64,000 nt of DNA from Acidimicrobiaceae bacterium (GCA_026713105.1 JAPOPC010000081.1:21884-85883), one strand, 5' to 3'. Positions 44,481 through 54,189 are shown, counted from the first letter of the stretch. The notes: a model not told the origin generated them from the letters alone. Made by a program: numbers and translations.

Positions 44481-45641
44481 ATGACTGAACTCTTGGCACA
44501 GGCTGAGTCGGCTACCGACGCGGTGGATGCACTGCTGGAGATCAGCCGAAGCACCGAAGTGTGCGGCACCGAGCCCAGCTGGGTCTGCGAGCGCATCTTG
44601 GACTGGACGGGCAGCGATGGCTTCGCGTCGGCGTCGGTCTGGATCGTCGACAAGCCGCTCACGGTCCTCGTCATCTTGCTGCTGGCGATCATTGCCCGGC
44701 GGATCGTGCGCCGCGCCATTGATCACATGGTGGACCGCATCGCCAGCGACAAGAAGCACGCCGAGGAAAGCGAAGCCTCCCGGACAGCCCAGGAGGGGAG
44801 GTCGTGGGACCCCGAGCGGCTGGCGGCGAAAATGCAGCAGCTCCGGGAACGCACCGAGCGCGCCAGCCAACGGGCCCAGACGCTCGGAACTCTGTTCAAG
44901 AGCGTCGCCACCACGATCATCTGGGCTGTCGCGCTCATGATGCTGCTCGGCGAGTTCGACGTGAACCTCGGACCGCTCATCGCAGGCGCTGGCATCATCG
45001 GCGTCGCCGTGGGCTTCGGCGCGCAGTCGCTCGTGCGGGACCTGCTGACGGGTGTGTTCATGCTGATCGAAGACCAGTACGGCGTCGGTGATGTGGTCGA
45101 CTTGGGCGACGCAGTCGGCACCGTGGAGTCGGTGGGGCTGCGGACCACCCGGCTGCGCGACATCTCGGGCACGGTCTGGCATGTGCCCAATGGTGCGATT
45201 GCCCGTGTCGGCAACATGTCGCAGCTGTGGGCCCGGGTGCCGCTCGACCTCGACGTCGCCTATGACACCGACCTCGACGCGGCCATGGACATCATCAAGC
45301 GCGTCGCCGATGCGGTGTGGCACGAGCAGGGTGAGAACACCACGGTGCTCGAGGAGCCCACCGTCGTCGGCGTGCAGGCCTTCGGCGCAGACGCAGTCAC
45401 CATCCGGGTGATGGTGAAGACAGAGCCTTCCGAACAGTGGGCTACGGCGCGCCTGTTGCGCAAGCGAGTCAAGGATGCCTTCGACGAAGCCGGCATCGAG
45501 ATCCCCTTCCCGCAGAGAACGGTGTGGGTGCGCAGCGGCGAGCCATCCGACCAGAGTGCCGCCCCGGCGGTCGGCGCTTTCCAGACGACCGCCGCGCCGC
45601 TGGGTGCCGAAGAGGCAGACGGCGACGGCGCCGACCTCTGA
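44481..45641 (+). CDS. small-conductance mechanosensitive channel (MscS family)
   Basis: A 386-aa membrane protein. One hydrophobic segment near 58-75, a charged linker with coiled-coil character (about 90-130), then the pore module: IIWAVALMMLLGEFDV, GPLIAGAGIIGVAVGFGAQSLVRDLLTGVFMLIEDQYGVGD. The Gly/Ala-rich pore helix and the downstream beta domain (VESVGLRTTRLRDISGTVWHVPNGAI) are classical MscS. It relieves osmotic downshock. Extended, acidic C-terminal tail. Convergent with valS. Confidence 0.92.
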   Translation: MTELLAQAESATDAVDALLEISRSTEVCGTEPSWVCERILDWTGSDGFASASVWIVDKPLTVLVILLLAIIARRIVRRAIDHMVDRIASDKKHAEESEASRTAQEGRSWDPERLAAKMQQLRERTERASQRAQTLGTLFKSVATTIIWAVALMMLLGEFDVNLGPLIAGAGIIGVAVGFGAQSLVRDLLTGVFMLIEDQYGVGDVVDLGDAVGTVESVGLRTTRLRDISGTVWHVPNGAIARVGNMSQLWARVPLDLDVAYDTDLDAAMDIIKRVADAVWHEQGENTTVLEEPTVVGVQAFGADAVTIRVMVKTEPSEQWATARLLRKRVKDAFDEAGIEIPFPQRTVWVRSGEPSDQSAAPAVGAFQTTAAPLGAEEADGDGADL

Positions 45642-45668
45642 GCCGGTTTCGCCGTCTGGCTCAGCCTC

Positions 45669-48302
45669 TCAGCTCTTGGCCTGCGCCTCATCGGGGGCCA
45701 GCACGACGCGGACCACCGGGTGTGCCAGCTCATCGTCGGTCACGAAGGTCAGATTCTCGATCCGCCCTGCGTCGATCACGTCGAGCTGCGTCCCCGACAG
45801 CACGTCGATGTCAGCACCCGACGCACTGACCGTCACCTGTTCGGCGGGCACCCGCAAGCTGCGTCGAGCCTCGGTCTTGGCCCGGCGTACCTCGCTGAGC
45901 ACTGACGCGGTGAGTTCGAAAGCGCCGGTGGCGTCGCCCCGAATCAGCCCGTCGATCTCGGCCGGCTCGGGCCAGCGGGCCCCGTGCACAGACTCGGGCC
46001 GCCACCACGACCAGATCTCCTCGGTGACGAACGGCAGGAAGGGTGCGAACAGCCGCAGCAGCACGTCGAGCGTGACCGTGAGCGTGAGGTGTGCGTCTGC
46101 GGCTGCCTCGTCGCCCTGCCCGCCGTACGCCCGGCCCTTCGCCAGCTCCACGTAATCGTCGGTGAAGCGCCAGAAGAACTGCTCGGAACGCTCGAGGGCC
46201 CGTGCGTAGTCGAATTTCTCGAACGCGTCAGTGGCCACGCGCACCAACTCGGCAAGCTCGCCCAGCAATGCCGCGTCCAGCGGATTGCGGACAGCGCCGT
46301 CGTTGTCGCCTGGGCTCGCTGCATCTGCCGGCATCGCCCCGCCCGAGAGCGTCAGGGCGAACTTGGCCGCGTTCAGCAGCTTGATCGCCAGGCGCCGTCC
46401 GATCTTCATCTGGCCTTCGTCGAAGGCGGTGTCGGTGCCGGGCCGACCGTTGGCCGCCCAGTAGCGCACGGCGTCGGCGCCGTAGGTGTCGAGCAGATCC
46501 ACCGGCGTCACCACGTTGCCCTTCGACTTGGACATCTTCTTGCGGTCGGGGTCGAGGATCCAGCCCGACAGCGCACAGTGCCGCCACGGAGCGCAGTCTT
46601 CGCCGAGATGGCTGCGCACCGCCGTCGAGAACAGCCAGGTCCGGATGATGTCGTGCGCCTGCGGGCGCATGTCCATGGGGTAGGTCCGCTCCCACAGGTC
46701 GGTGTCCTCGCTCCACCCGCAGGCGATCTGGGGCGTCAGCGACGACGTTGCCCAGGTGTCCATCACATCGTGATCGCCGATGAAGCCCCCCGGCTGGCCT
46801 CGCTGAGACTCGCCATAGCCGGCGGGCACGTCGCTGCTCGGATCGACGGGCAGGGCCTCGTCGTCGGGCACGAGCGGCCGTTCCCAGACCGGCTCGCCGT
46901 TGTCGTCGAGTGAGTACCACAGCGGTATCGGCACCCCGAAGTAGCGCTGGCGGCTGATCAGCCAGTCGCCGCTCAGGCCCTCGATCCAGTTCGTGTAGCG
47001 GCCCTGCATGTAGGGCGGATGCCACGTCATCTCCGAGCCGCGGGCAATGAGCGCATCGCGCAGATCGGTGTCGCGACCGCCGTTGCGGATGTACCACTGG
47101 CGGCTCGAGACGATCTCGAGCGGCCGGTCGCCCTTCTCGAAGAACTTCACCGCATGGGTGATCGGGCGCGGCTCGCCGATGAGCTCGCCGGAGTCGCGCA
47201 GCAGCTCCACCGTTGCGTTGCGAGCGCCGCCCACGGCCTTGCCGGCCAGGCGTGCGTACGCCTCGCGACCAGCAGGCGTGTCGATGCCCTGCGGCGGCTC
47301 GGCGGTGATGCGGCCCCGGCGATCCACGATCGCCCGGACCCCCAAGTCCAGCTCGCGCCACCACGTCACATCGGTGGTGTCGCCGAACGTGCAGATCATG
47401 GCGATGCCGGTGCCCTTGTCGGGTTCGGCCAGCTTGTGCGCCATGACCGGCACCTCGACATCGAACAGCGGCGTGCGCACGGTCGAGCCGAACAGGGGCT
47501 GGTAGCGCTCGTCATCGGGGTGCGCCACCAGTGCAACGCAGGCGGCCAGCAATTCGGGCCGGGTCGTCTCGATCTCGATGGTGCCATTGCGGGCGCCGTG
47601 GGAATCGACGCGATGGAAGGCGATGCGGTGGTACGCGCCCGGCCGTTCCCGGTCTTCGAGCTCGGCTTGCGCCACCGCTGTGCCGAAGGTGACGTCCCAC
47701 AGCGAGGGCGCCTCGATCTGGTACGCCTCGCCGCGTTCGAGGTTTCCCAGGAACGCACGCTGCGCGACCCGCTGGCAGCGCTCGTCGATGGTGGCGTAGG
47801 TCATCGACCAGTCCACGCTGAGCCCGAGCTGGCGCCACAACGCCTCGAACGCATGCTCGTCTTGCGCGGTCAGCACATGGCACAGCTCGATGAAGTTGCG
47901 CCGCGAGATCGCCAGCTCGCCGCGGGCTTCCACCGCTTTGGGATCACCGCCGTCGGCCGGCGGCTGGAAGTTCTCGTCGTAGGGCAGCGAGGGGTCGCAG
48001 CGCACCCCGAAGTAATTCTGGACGCGGCGTTCGGTGGGCAGACCGTTGTCGTCCCAGCCCATCGGGTAGAAGACCTCGTAGCCGGCCATGCGCCGGTAGC
48101 GGGCGATGTTGTCGGTGTGGGTGTAGCTGAACACGTGACCCATGTGCAGCGAGCCGCTCACCGTCGGCGGCGGGGTGTCGATGCTGAACACCTGGTCGCG
48201 GGTTGCGGTGCGATCGAAGCGGTACACGCCGCTGGATTCCCAGCGCTGGGACCACTTGGCCTCGAGCCCGTCGACGGTGGGCCGTTCGGGCACCTGCGTC
48301 AT
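45669..48302 (-). CDS. valS: valyl-tRNA synthetase
   Basis: An 877-aa class I synthetase. HMGH at residues 53-56 (PPPTVSGSLHMGH) and KMSKS (DRKKMSKSKGN) are intact; WDDNGLPTERRVQNYFGVRCDPSLPYD is typical for actinobacterial ValS. The editing domain and anticodon-binding domain are present, but the C-terminal coiled-coil arm of most bacterial ValS is absent; the protein ends soon after the anticodon domain. Mycobacterial ValS proteins are of similar length. ATG at 48302 is preferred to a TTG three codons upstream. Confidence 0.96.
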   Translation of the reverse strand: MTQVPERPTVDGLEAKWSQRWESSGVYRFDRTATRDQVFSIDTPPPTVSGSLHMGHVFSYTHTDNIARYRRMAGYEVFYPMGWDDNGLPTERRVQNYFGVRCDPSLPYDENFQPPADGGDPKAVEARGELAISRRNFIELCHVLTAQDEHAFEALWRQLGLSVDWSMTYATIDERCQRVAQRAFLGNLERGEAYQIEAPSLWDVTFGTAVAQAELEDRERPGAYHRIAFHRVDSHGARNGTIEIETTRPELLAACVALVAHPDDERYQPLFGSTVRTPLFDVEVPVMAHKLAEPDKGTGIAMICTFGDTTDVTWWRELDLGVRAIVDRRGRITAEPPQGIDTPAGREAYARLAGKAVGGARNATVELLRDSGELIGEPRPITHAVKFFEKGDRPLEIVSSRQWYIRNGGRDTDLRDALIARGSEMTWHPPYMQGRYTNWIEGLSGDWLISRQRYFGVPIPLWYSLDDNGEPVWERPLVPDDEALPVDPSSDVPAGYGESQRGQPGGFIGDHDVMDTWATSSLTPQIACGWSEDTDLWERTYPMDMRPQAHDIIRTWLFSTAVRSHLGEDCAPWRHCALSGWILDPDRKKMSKSKGNVVTPVDLLDTYGADAVRYWAANGRPGTDTAFDEGQMKIGRRLAIKLLNAAKFALTLSGGAMPADAASPGDNDGAVRNPLDAALLGELAELVRVATDAFEKFDYARALERSEQFFWRFTDDYVELAKGRAYGGQGDEAAADAHLTLTVTLDVLLRLFAPFLPFVTEEIWSWWRPESVHGARWPEPAEIDGLIRGDATGAFELTASVLSEVRRAKTEARRSLRVPAEQVTVSASGADIDVLSGTQLDVIDAGRIENLTFVTDDELAHPVVRVVLAPDEAQAKS

Positions 48303-48503
48303 GTGCGGCAAAGCTACCGGCGCGCTCCGCCGCGAGCCGAGTCCGGGCGGCTCCAGGCCCCGCGATGTTTCACAACGATGTGCAGGACTGTCACAGAATT
48401 GTCACGAAAACGCAATATTCTTGACTAGTGTGTGGCGTGGTTGCCGCCTGCGGGGGCGGACGGCAACTTCAGCCGAACTGCCGACCAAAGGGGGTCGATT
48501 GGC

Positions 48504-48851
48504 ATGATGGCGACAATCCTGACACTGATCATTCTGGGCATGGTGTTCCAGGGTGCGATGGTGGTTGTGGACAGTGTTCTCGACACGATCAAAGTGAACG
48601 ACACGCTGAAGTCCATCCCGATCATCGGCGGCAATCTGAATCTGATCTGGGCGTACCTGTTCGTGTTGATTTCGCAGATCAACGGTGCGAACGATGTGCT
48701 CGGCCTCGGGTTCGGAACGAACATGGAAGTGCTGTCGCTGGGCCGCTTTGGCATGGACGTAGCGACGGCCATCGTTCTCGTTGCGTTCATACCGGTTCGA
48801 GACGCTGCTATCAGCGCCTTGAAGCAAGGCATTGGCGGGCGCAGCGGCTAG
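48504..48851 (+). CDS. small membrane protein of unknown function
   Basis: A 115-aa protein with about three hydrophobic segments (ATILTLIILGMVFQGAMVVV, NLIWAYLFVLISQI, MDVATAIVLVAFIP). Two adjacent ATG codons (48504, 48507) follow AGGGGG; the frame opens at 48432 without family support. The upstream region contains TGTCAC/TTGTCAC repeats and AT-rich sequence between 48391 and 48425, a probable promoter. Not recognised. Its stop overlaps the convergent CoA-transferase gene by 4 bp. Confidence 0.65.
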   Translation: MMATILTLIILGMVFQGAMVVVDSVLDTIKVNDTLKSIPIIGGNLNLIWAYLFVLISQINGANDVLGLGFGTNMEVLSLGRFGMDVATAIVLVAFIPVRDAAISALKQGIGGRSG

Positions 48852-50083
48852 TTCGGCTCCACGATGACGCCCTCATCGCGCAGGGCGTCGATCTCGCTGG
48901 GGTTGTAACCCAGCTCGCTGAGAATCTCGACTGCGTGCTCGCCCAGCAGTGGCGCATGACGGCGCAGACGCGTCGGCGTCGCCGAATACACGACCGGGTC
49001 TGCCACGTATCGGTACGAGCCTTCGGTGGGATGCTCGGCGATGCTCACCAAACCGACGGCAGCCAACTGCGGATCCGCATCGAGATCTGCGAGGTCCATG
49101 ACCCGTGCGGCCGGGATCGAGTGCTCGTCGCAGTACCCGATCCACTCGTCTGTCGTGCGACGCACCGAGAGCTGCCCGAACAGCGCGTACAGGTCGTCGA
49201 TGTGCGCAATCCGGGAGTTGTGATCCGCAAAGCGTGGATCCGAGGCCAGATCGGGTCGATCGACGAACGCGAAGAACGCCCGGTACTGCGCGTCGTTGTA
49301 GGGCAGCAGGCAGACCCAGCCGTCCGCAGTCGGGTACGGACGTCGGTGCGGTGTGAGCAATCGGTCGTACCCGAACGGTCCTTCGGGCGGCTCGAACACG
49401 GCGCCGCGATAGTGCTCCACCAGGTTGAACGCCACCATCGTCTCGAACATGGGCACTTCGATGGATTGCGCCATGCCGGTTCGCTCCCGGTGAAACAGGG
49501 CCGCGAGCACGGCTTCGACGACATGCAGCCCGGTGACCTTGTCGGCGACCACGGCCGGCACGAAGCCGGGCTCGCCCGTGATGCGACCGATCAGATTCGA
49601 CAGACCTGAGGCTGCTTGGATGGCGTCGTCGTACGCCGCCTTGTCCCGGTACGGGCCGCCGCTGCCATACCCATTCGCCCGACAGCAGATGAGGTGCGGG
49701 TGCTGTGATCTCAGCGCATCGGCGCCGAGGCCGAGGCGTTCGAGCGCAGCCGCTCGCATGTTGGTGACCAGCACGTCGGAGCTCGCCAGCAAGCGCTGCA
49801 TGGCCGCCTTCCCGGCTGCGGACTTGAGGTCCAGCGCGAGCGAGCGCTTGTTGCGCTGGATGTTGAGGCTGAAGCCAGACATGCCCGCGGATCGGGCGGG
49901 AAGGCCGTTGCGCGTGGAGTCGCCGTCCAGCGATTCCACCCGGATCACGTCGGCACCGTGATCGCCCAGCATGCGGCATGCCATCGGCCCCATCAGCACG
50001 GTCGTGAGATCGACGACGCGTATGCCGTCAAGGGCGCCGGCCGATTCGTTGGCGTCCGCGGCGGTACTGGCAGTTTCTGGCAT
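48848..50083 (-). CDS. CaiB/BaiF family CoA-transferase
   Basis: A 411-aa family III CoA-transferase: LDGIRVVDLTTVLMGPMACRMLGDHGADVIRVES, GDSTRNG, QRNKRSLALDLKS, VLVTNMRAAALERLGLG, GYGSGGPYRDKAAYDDAIQA. It moves CoA between acids; substrate unknown. Second such enzyme in the window, with a different surrounding. It follows a small membrane protein gene by 11 bp. Confidence 0.9.
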   Translation of the reverse strand: MPETASTAADANESAGALDGIRVVDLTTVLMGPMACRMLGDHGADVIRVESLDGDSTRNGLPARSAGMSGFSLNIQRNKRSLALDLKSAAGKAAMQRLLASSDVLVTNMRAAALERLGLGADALRSQHPHLICCRANGYGSGGPYRDKAAYDDAIQAASGLSNLIGRITGEPGFVPAVVADKVTGLHVVEAVLAALFHRERTGMAQSIEVPMFETMVAFNLVEHYRGAVFEPPEGPFGYDRLLTPHRRPYPTADGWVCLLPYNDAQYRAFFAFVDRPDLASDPRFADHNSRIAHIDDLYALFGQLSVRRTTDEWIGYCDEHSIPAARVMDLADLDADPQLAAVGLVSIAEHPTEGSYRYVADPVVYSATPTRLRRHAPLLGEHAVEILSELGYNPSEIDALRDEGVIVEPN

Positions 50084-50094
50084 GTGATCCTGGC

Positions 50095-50433
50095 CTACTC
50101 AGTCGATCCGGCTTCAGCTGCCCGACGCTCTTCGCGCTCGGCGGCCTTGATGCCGTGGCCCATAACGATGGTGGGTGCGAGCAGCATCGAGCCGACCACG
50201 AGCGCCACTGCAATCAGAGTGGTCAGCAGCGGGGTGTATCCCCAGCGGATGCCGATGGCACCGCAGATGAGCGAGCCCACGTAGAGGCCGTACCCGGTCC
50301 GCTGCCCCAGGCTGGTGATCCGCTTCAGCCGCGCTCGTCGGGCCACGACGTCGTCGATTGGCTGGCCCGCCGCAGGCGCAGCGCCCTGACGGCTGACGGC
50401 CGCGCGCTGATGAGATTCCTCGCCGTCAGCCAC
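50095..50433 (-). CDS. small membrane protein of unknown function
   Basis: A 112-aa protein. Charged N-terminus (about 1-40), two hydrophobic segments (GYGLYVGSLICGAIGI and LLTTLIAVALVVGSMLLAPTIV), then a charged Glu/Arg/Ala-rich tail. GTG start. It lies 11 bp before the CoA-transferase gene and 29 bp after the DUF5317-like gene, so it belongs to a three-gene minus-strand run. No function known to me. Confidence 0.65.
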   Translation of the reverse strand: MADGEESHQRAAVSRQGAAPAAGQPIDDVVARRARLKRITSLGQRTGYGLYVGSLICGAIGIRWGYTPLLTTLIAVALVVGSMLLAPTIVMGHGIKAAEREERRAAEAGSTE

Positions 50434-50462
50434 GCCCCCATTATCTCGGCACGCTGTGGCGT

Positions 50463-51359
50463 TCAGGCTCCGAAGAGCTGTGGATCGTGGCTCTCGGTCG
50501 GCTCGTCGCCTGAGGCGTGGGGGGGTGAGGGGCTCTCATCGGGCGACGGCTCACGGGGCCACGGAGCGGGGGCTGGCCACGGGGCCGGCTCCACCCGCGT
50601 CGTCCATGCAGGCTCGCCGTGTGCCGGTTGGGGACTCGGTGGGGCCGCGGGAGCAGTCGGCGCCGCCGTCGCTGCGGGTGCTGCAGTTGCCGCGCCCACG
50701 AGCGGCGGATGCTCCAGCGTCGTGGGCTGCGGTGCGGGCAACAGCACGACCGCAGCCTCGTCGTAGTCATCGAAATCGGTCAGTGAGACCGCCTCGAGCT
50801 GTCTGATGGCCGATGTTGACGGCCACATCAGCCGGAATCCGACATTGGCCAAGCCGGCGGCGGTCACCAGATCGCCCAGCGTGATGACGTCTTTCAGCGG
50901 CGCCAGCGGGATCGCACTGCCCAGCCACGCGGCGATCGTCGCGTCGTCGGACCACCTGCGTGCCGCACCGAGCAGCACGCGGTCGAGTCCGTCGAAGTCG
51001 ATGATCCCTGCGGCCACGACAGCGCCTTCGCTCACCGGCACGTAGCCGTTCACGAGGAGCACACCGAGATTCGCGGCGATGCCGACCGCAGCGACGCTTG
51101 CACCGGTGATATGCCGGTTGAGAAGGCCGACGGCGAGCAGCAACGCCAGTGAGATGCCGAGCGCGAACCTGCCCGCGAGCATGTTGGTGTCCAGCCCGAC
51201 AGCGAGCGACAGCACTGCTCCCAGGGCCAGAACGGGCCAGTAGTGGATGTGCACCGCTCGAAGCCTGCTGAAGATGTCGCGCGGCGTGCCGCCCGTGACG
51301 AGGGCGACAGCAAACCCGAGGCCAAGTCCGATGATTGTCACGAGCACGATGAGGAACAC
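50463..51359 (-). CDS. DUF5317-like membrane protein with Pro-rich C-terminus
   Basis: A 298-aa protein. The N-terminal 180 residues contain four to five hydrophobic segments and look like the DUF5317 family (VLALGAVLSLAVGLDTNMLAGRFALGISLALLLAVGLLNRHITGASVAAVGIAANLGVLLVNGYVP, IPLAPLKDVITLGDLVTAAGLANVGFR), common in actinobacteria and clostridia and of unknown function. The last 90 residues are Pro/Ala/Glu-rich and probably disordered. I chose GTG 51359 because it opens directly before the first membrane segment; the upstream 23 codons to ATG 51428 are AT-rich and atypical. Confidence 0.7.
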   Translation of the reverse strand: MFLIVLVTIIGLGLGFAVALVTGGTPRDIFSRLRAVHIHYWPVLALGAVLSLAVGLDTNMLAGRFALGISLALLLAVGLLNRHITGASVAAVGIAANLGVLLVNGYVPVSEGAVVAAGIIDFDGLDRVLLGAARRWSDDATIAAWLGSAIPLAPLKDVITLGDLVTAAGLANVGFRLMWPSTSAIRQLEAVSLTDFDDYDEAAVVLLPAPQPTTLEHPPLVGAATAAPAATAAPTAPAAPPSPQPAHGEPAWTTRVEPAPWPAPAPWPREPSPDESPSPPHASGDEPTESHDPQLFGA

Positions 51360-51522
51360 CGTGTGCCGACAGTACCGGTAGGCGCGCGAACGTTCGGGGA
51401 TTTCACAGATATCACTGCAGCGCACCATGAGCGGGCGCAGCGGCAGTTGCGAGCACACCTGCCGGCTCGCGCGGTTAGCTTTGCGCCGGCCGTGAGCCCG
51501 AGACTTCTGGAGGAGCAACGAC

Positions 51523-51741
51523 GTGCTGGACGTTCGAGCAGAGCTGACCGCCACCGTGTGGAAAGTGGTCGCCGAGGTGGGTGCCACCGTCGCGGAGGGC
51601 GACGAATTGATCATCCTCGAGTCCATGAAGATGGAGATTCCGGTCACGGCGCCCGAGAACGGCACGCTGGCCGAGATGCACGTAGCAGAGGGCGACTCCG
51701 TCGCTGAAGGCGATGTGCTCGCGGTGGTTGCTACGTCGTAA
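51523..51741 (+). CDS. biotin/lipoyl attachment-domain carrier protein (TB7.3-like)
   Basis: A 72-aa single-domain protein with the biotinylation motif ESMKMEIP (K36) and the flanking barrel strands (VVAEVGATVAEGDELIILE; VTAPENGTLAEMHVAEGDSVAEGDVLAVV). It resembles the mycobacterial biotinylated protein TB7.3 and serves as a stand-alone carrier for a carboxylase or transcarboxylase. GTG start with GGAGG 9 nt ahead. Separated by 85 bp from ccmA, so probably not part of the cytochrome operon. Confidence 0.9.
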   Translation: MLDVRAELTATVWKVVAEVGATVAEGDELIILESMKMEIPVTAPENGTLAEMHVAEGDSVAEGDVLAVVATS

Positions 51742-51826
51742 GTGCTGGTGCCTGAACCGTCGGGAGACGGTGCGCCTGCACCTTCCGCAAGGCCTGCGGC
51801 GAGCCCGCCCGTAGCCTTGATGCTCC

Positions 51827-52504
51827 GTGGGAGCTGCCGTTTCCTTCGAGGGCGTCGTGGCCCTGTTGGACCGCTTTCCCGCATTGGCGGGAGTGGACCT
51901 CAGCGTGCAAGCCGGCGAGATGGTCTGCCTGCGAGGTCCCAATGGCGCTGGCAAGAGCACGTTGCTGCGGGCATGTGCAGGACTTGTGCCCGTGCGGGGC
52001 GCGCGAGCCGAGGTGCTGGGATTCGACCTGCGAGCTGATCGTCGCTCGGTACGGCGTCACGTCGGATTGCTGGGACATCGGGCGCCGCTGTATGGCGATC
52101 TGAGGGTCGACGATCAGGTGCGGCACTGCGCCGAATTGCACAGTGCGGCTCCCGCCGAGGTGACGGCCGCGGTCGAACGATTCGGGATCGGCGGCCGGCT
52201 TGGCGCGGTGGCGATTCGGCGACTGTCTGAAGGTCAGCAACGGCGCGTGGCGCTGGCGTGCCTGACCATTGCGCGTCCGCGGCTGTGGCTGCTCGACGAG
52301 CCGCATGCCGGGCTCGACAGCTCGAACCGGGACGCGCTCGACGATCTGCTGGCTGATGCCGTCACGGCGGGCGCCACGGTGATGTTCGCGACTCACGAAG
52401 TGGGCCGCGCCGGCGCGGCGGCTCGGCAGGTTCTGCTGGCCGGCGGTCGCATCGAGGAAGGCTCGCCCACGCCGCCCACGATCGGTCCGAACGATGCTGC
52501 GTGA
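51827..52504 (+). CDS. ccmA: heme exporter ATP-binding protein CcmA
   Basis: A 225-aa ABC ATPase of the cytochrome c System I. Walker A GPNGAGKSTLLRACAGL, signature LSEGQQRRVALACL, Walker B LWLLDEPHAGLD and H-loop FATHE. With CcmB, CcmC and CcmD it releases heme-loaded CcmE. GTG start. Overlaps ccmB by 11 bp. First gene of the maturation locus. Confidence 0.9.
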   Translation: MGAAVSFEGVVALLDRFPALAGVDLSVQAGEMVCLRGPNGAGKSTLLRACAGLVPVRGARAEVLGFDLRADRRSVRRHVGLLGHRAPLYGDLRVDDQVRHCAELHSAAPAEVTAAVERFGIGGRLGAVAIRRLSEGQQRRVALACLTIARPRLWLLDEPHAGLDSSNRDALDDLLADAVTAGATVMFATHEVGRAGAAARQVLLAGGRIEEGSPTPPTIGPNDAA

Positions 52505-53162
52505 GATCTGGATCGTCTGCCGCAAGGACCTGACCATCGAGTGGCGGGCCCGCGTCACCCTCGTCCAGATCGTCCCGACGGTGCTGCTGGTGCTGGTTGT
52601 CTTCGCATTTGCGTTCGACGCGAATCCGACTCTGCTGGGTGCTGGGGCAGGGGGTCTGTTCTGGGTGGCCGTGCTCTTTGGGGCCGTGCTCGGGTCGAAG
52701 CGCAGCTTCGATATCGAAGCCGAAGGCGGGAATCTCGACGCCTTGCGCCTCGGCGGGCTCGCTCCCGCCGCCATCCTGTGGGGCAAGGCGACGGCGTTGG
52801 CGCTGCAATCCATGGTGGTCGGCGTTTTCGCCGCTGCAGGCCTGCTGGTGCTGTTCTCGGTGACGGTCGAGGACTGGCTGCTGATCGTGGCTGCGGGGCT
52901 GTGCGGTACCGCTGCGTTCGCAGTCTGCGGCGCGCTGTACGGGGCGATGACGGTAGGTCTGCGGTCGGCGGATACCCTGCTCCCGCTGCTGCTGATCCCA
53001 GTGGCAGCACCGGTGCTCTTGGCCGGAACCCGGGCGTTCGACGTGGCGCTCGGGACCAGCGCCGACCAAGGCTGGAGCTGGACGGCACTGCTGGCAGTGG
53101 TGCTGGTTACCTACATCGCAGTGGGCTGGTTGGCGGCCGGGCCGCTGCTGGAGGACGCCTGA
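52494..53162 (+). CDS. ccmB: heme exporter protein CcmB
   Basis: A 222-aa membrane protein with six hydrophobic segments and the CcmB blocks CRKDLTIEWRARVTL at the N-terminus and AVLFGAVLGSKRSFDIEAEGGNLDALRLGGL. Partner of CcmA in the ABC-type part of System I. Starts inside ccmA, so coupled; 44 bp then precede ccmC. Confidence 0.9.
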   Translation: MLREIWIVCRKDLTIEWRARVTLVQIVPTVLLVLVVFAFAFDANPTLLGAGAGGLFWVAVLFGAVLGSKRSFDIEAEGGNLDALRLGGLAPAAILWGKATALALQSMVVGVFAAAGLLVLFSVTVEDWLLIVAAGLCGTAAFAVCGALYGAMTVGLRSADTLLPLLLIPVAAPVLLAGTRAFDVALGTSADQGWSWTALLAVVLVTYIAVGWLAAGPLLEDA

Positions 53163-53206
53163 GCCATGACCATTGCCAGCAGGCGAAGCAAGCAGGGTCA
53201 CCGTCG

Positions 53207-54028
53207 ATGACCGGCAGCCTGGCGACCAGGGTGCTGGGTGCCGTCGCGCTGGCCGCGGTAGCGGTGATGGCGATCTTGGCTCTGTGGATCTCGCCTGCCG
53301 ACGAAGTGCAGGGCGACGCCGTTCGGCTGATGTACGTGCACGTGCCGTCCATCTGGGTGGCGTACGGAAGCTTCGTGCTGACTGCGTTCGCCAGCGCACG
53401 TGTCCTGTGGCGAACCCGCAGCGGGGCGGGTGGTTCGCAGGGAGTGATCGCGGACCGCCAGGCGCGCCACTGGGACCGCGTGGCCGGCGCCGCCGCCGAG
53501 CTCGGTGTGATCTTCACTGCGCTCACCCTGATGACCGGCTCACTGTGGGGGAAGGTGACCTGGGGCGCCTACTGGCAGTGGGATGCCCGATTGACCACCT
53601 CCGTGCTGCTGTTCGTGACCTACCTGGGGTACTTGGCGCTGCGCCGGCTCCCGGCTGAGTCGCGCTCCCGTGCGCGCCGTTCGGCGGTCATGGCGCTCAT
53701 CGCGGTCGTCAATCTGCCGATCGTCCACTTCTCCGTGGACTGGTGGCGCACGCTGCATCAAGAGGCCAGCTTGGAACTCGGGCCCGGGGGTGCCCGCAAC
53801 TACACCGGTGAGATGTACTGGACGCTGTTGTATTCCTGGGCCACCTTCACGATGGTGGCGCTGTGGATCGGCATTCACCGCTACCGGGTGCTGCGCCTCG
53901 AAGAGCTCGCCGAAGAAGCTGCTCTCGAAGAGTTGCTTGCAGCACGCCGGGCCGAATATGAGAACGCTGGCCCCCGATCCACGGAGCAAGAGAGCAACGA
54001 ACGCGCCGAACAGGTGACGAGCCGATGA
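53207..54028 (+). CDS. ccmC: heme handling protein CcmC
   Basis: A 273-aa membrane protein with six hydrophobic segments. The tryptophan-rich heme-handling motif reads WGAYWQWDARLTTSVLLF, and histidines flank it in YVHVPSIWVAYG and VHFSVDWWRTLHQ, as in CcmC which loads heme on CcmE. The C-terminal 45 residues are charged and probably cytoplasmic. ATG at 53207 is the only start placed before the first segment; the longer open frame upstream is a shadow inside ccmB. Overlaps ccmD by ATGA. Confidence 0.92.
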   Translation: MTGSLATRVLGAVALAAVAVMAILALWISPADEVQGDAVRLMYVHVPSIWVAYGSFVLTAFASARVLWRTRSGAGGSQGVIADRQARHWDRVAGAAAELGVIFTALTLMTGSLWGKVTWGAYWQWDARLTTSVLLFVTYLGYLALRRLPAESRSRARRSAVMALIAVVNLPIVHFSVDWWRTLHQEASLELGPGGARNYTGEMYWTLLYSWATFTMVALWIGIHRYRVLRLEELAEEAALEELLAARRAEYENAGPRSTEQESNERAEQVTSR

Positions 54029-54189
54029 CCCACGCAGCGAGCGTGATCACGGGTTACCTGCTGGCCGCGACAGCGACCCTCACCTACGCCGCGTGGGTGG
54101 TTCGGCGGGGCCGCACGTTGGGTCGAGACTTGGGGATCGACACGACAGGCTCGGCCGACGATCCGTCCGACAGGCCCTCGCCCCCATGA
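54025..54189 (+). CDS. ccmD: small heme exporter subunit CcmD
   Basis: A 54-aa protein too short for ordinary ORF lists. One hydrophobic segment (VITGYLLAATATLTYAAWVV) followed by RRGRTLGRDLG, the usual CcmD layout (one helix then Arg-rich end). Overlaps ccmC and ccmE by ATGA on both sides. It stabilises and releases holo-CcmE from CcmABC. Confidence 0.85.
   Translation: MTHAASVITGYLLAATATLTYAAWVVRRGRTLGRDLGIDTTGSADDPSDRPSPP

Noticed and set aside
47019..48428. 469-codon plus-strand frame
   Set aside because: Antisense shadow of valS, with no family pattern.
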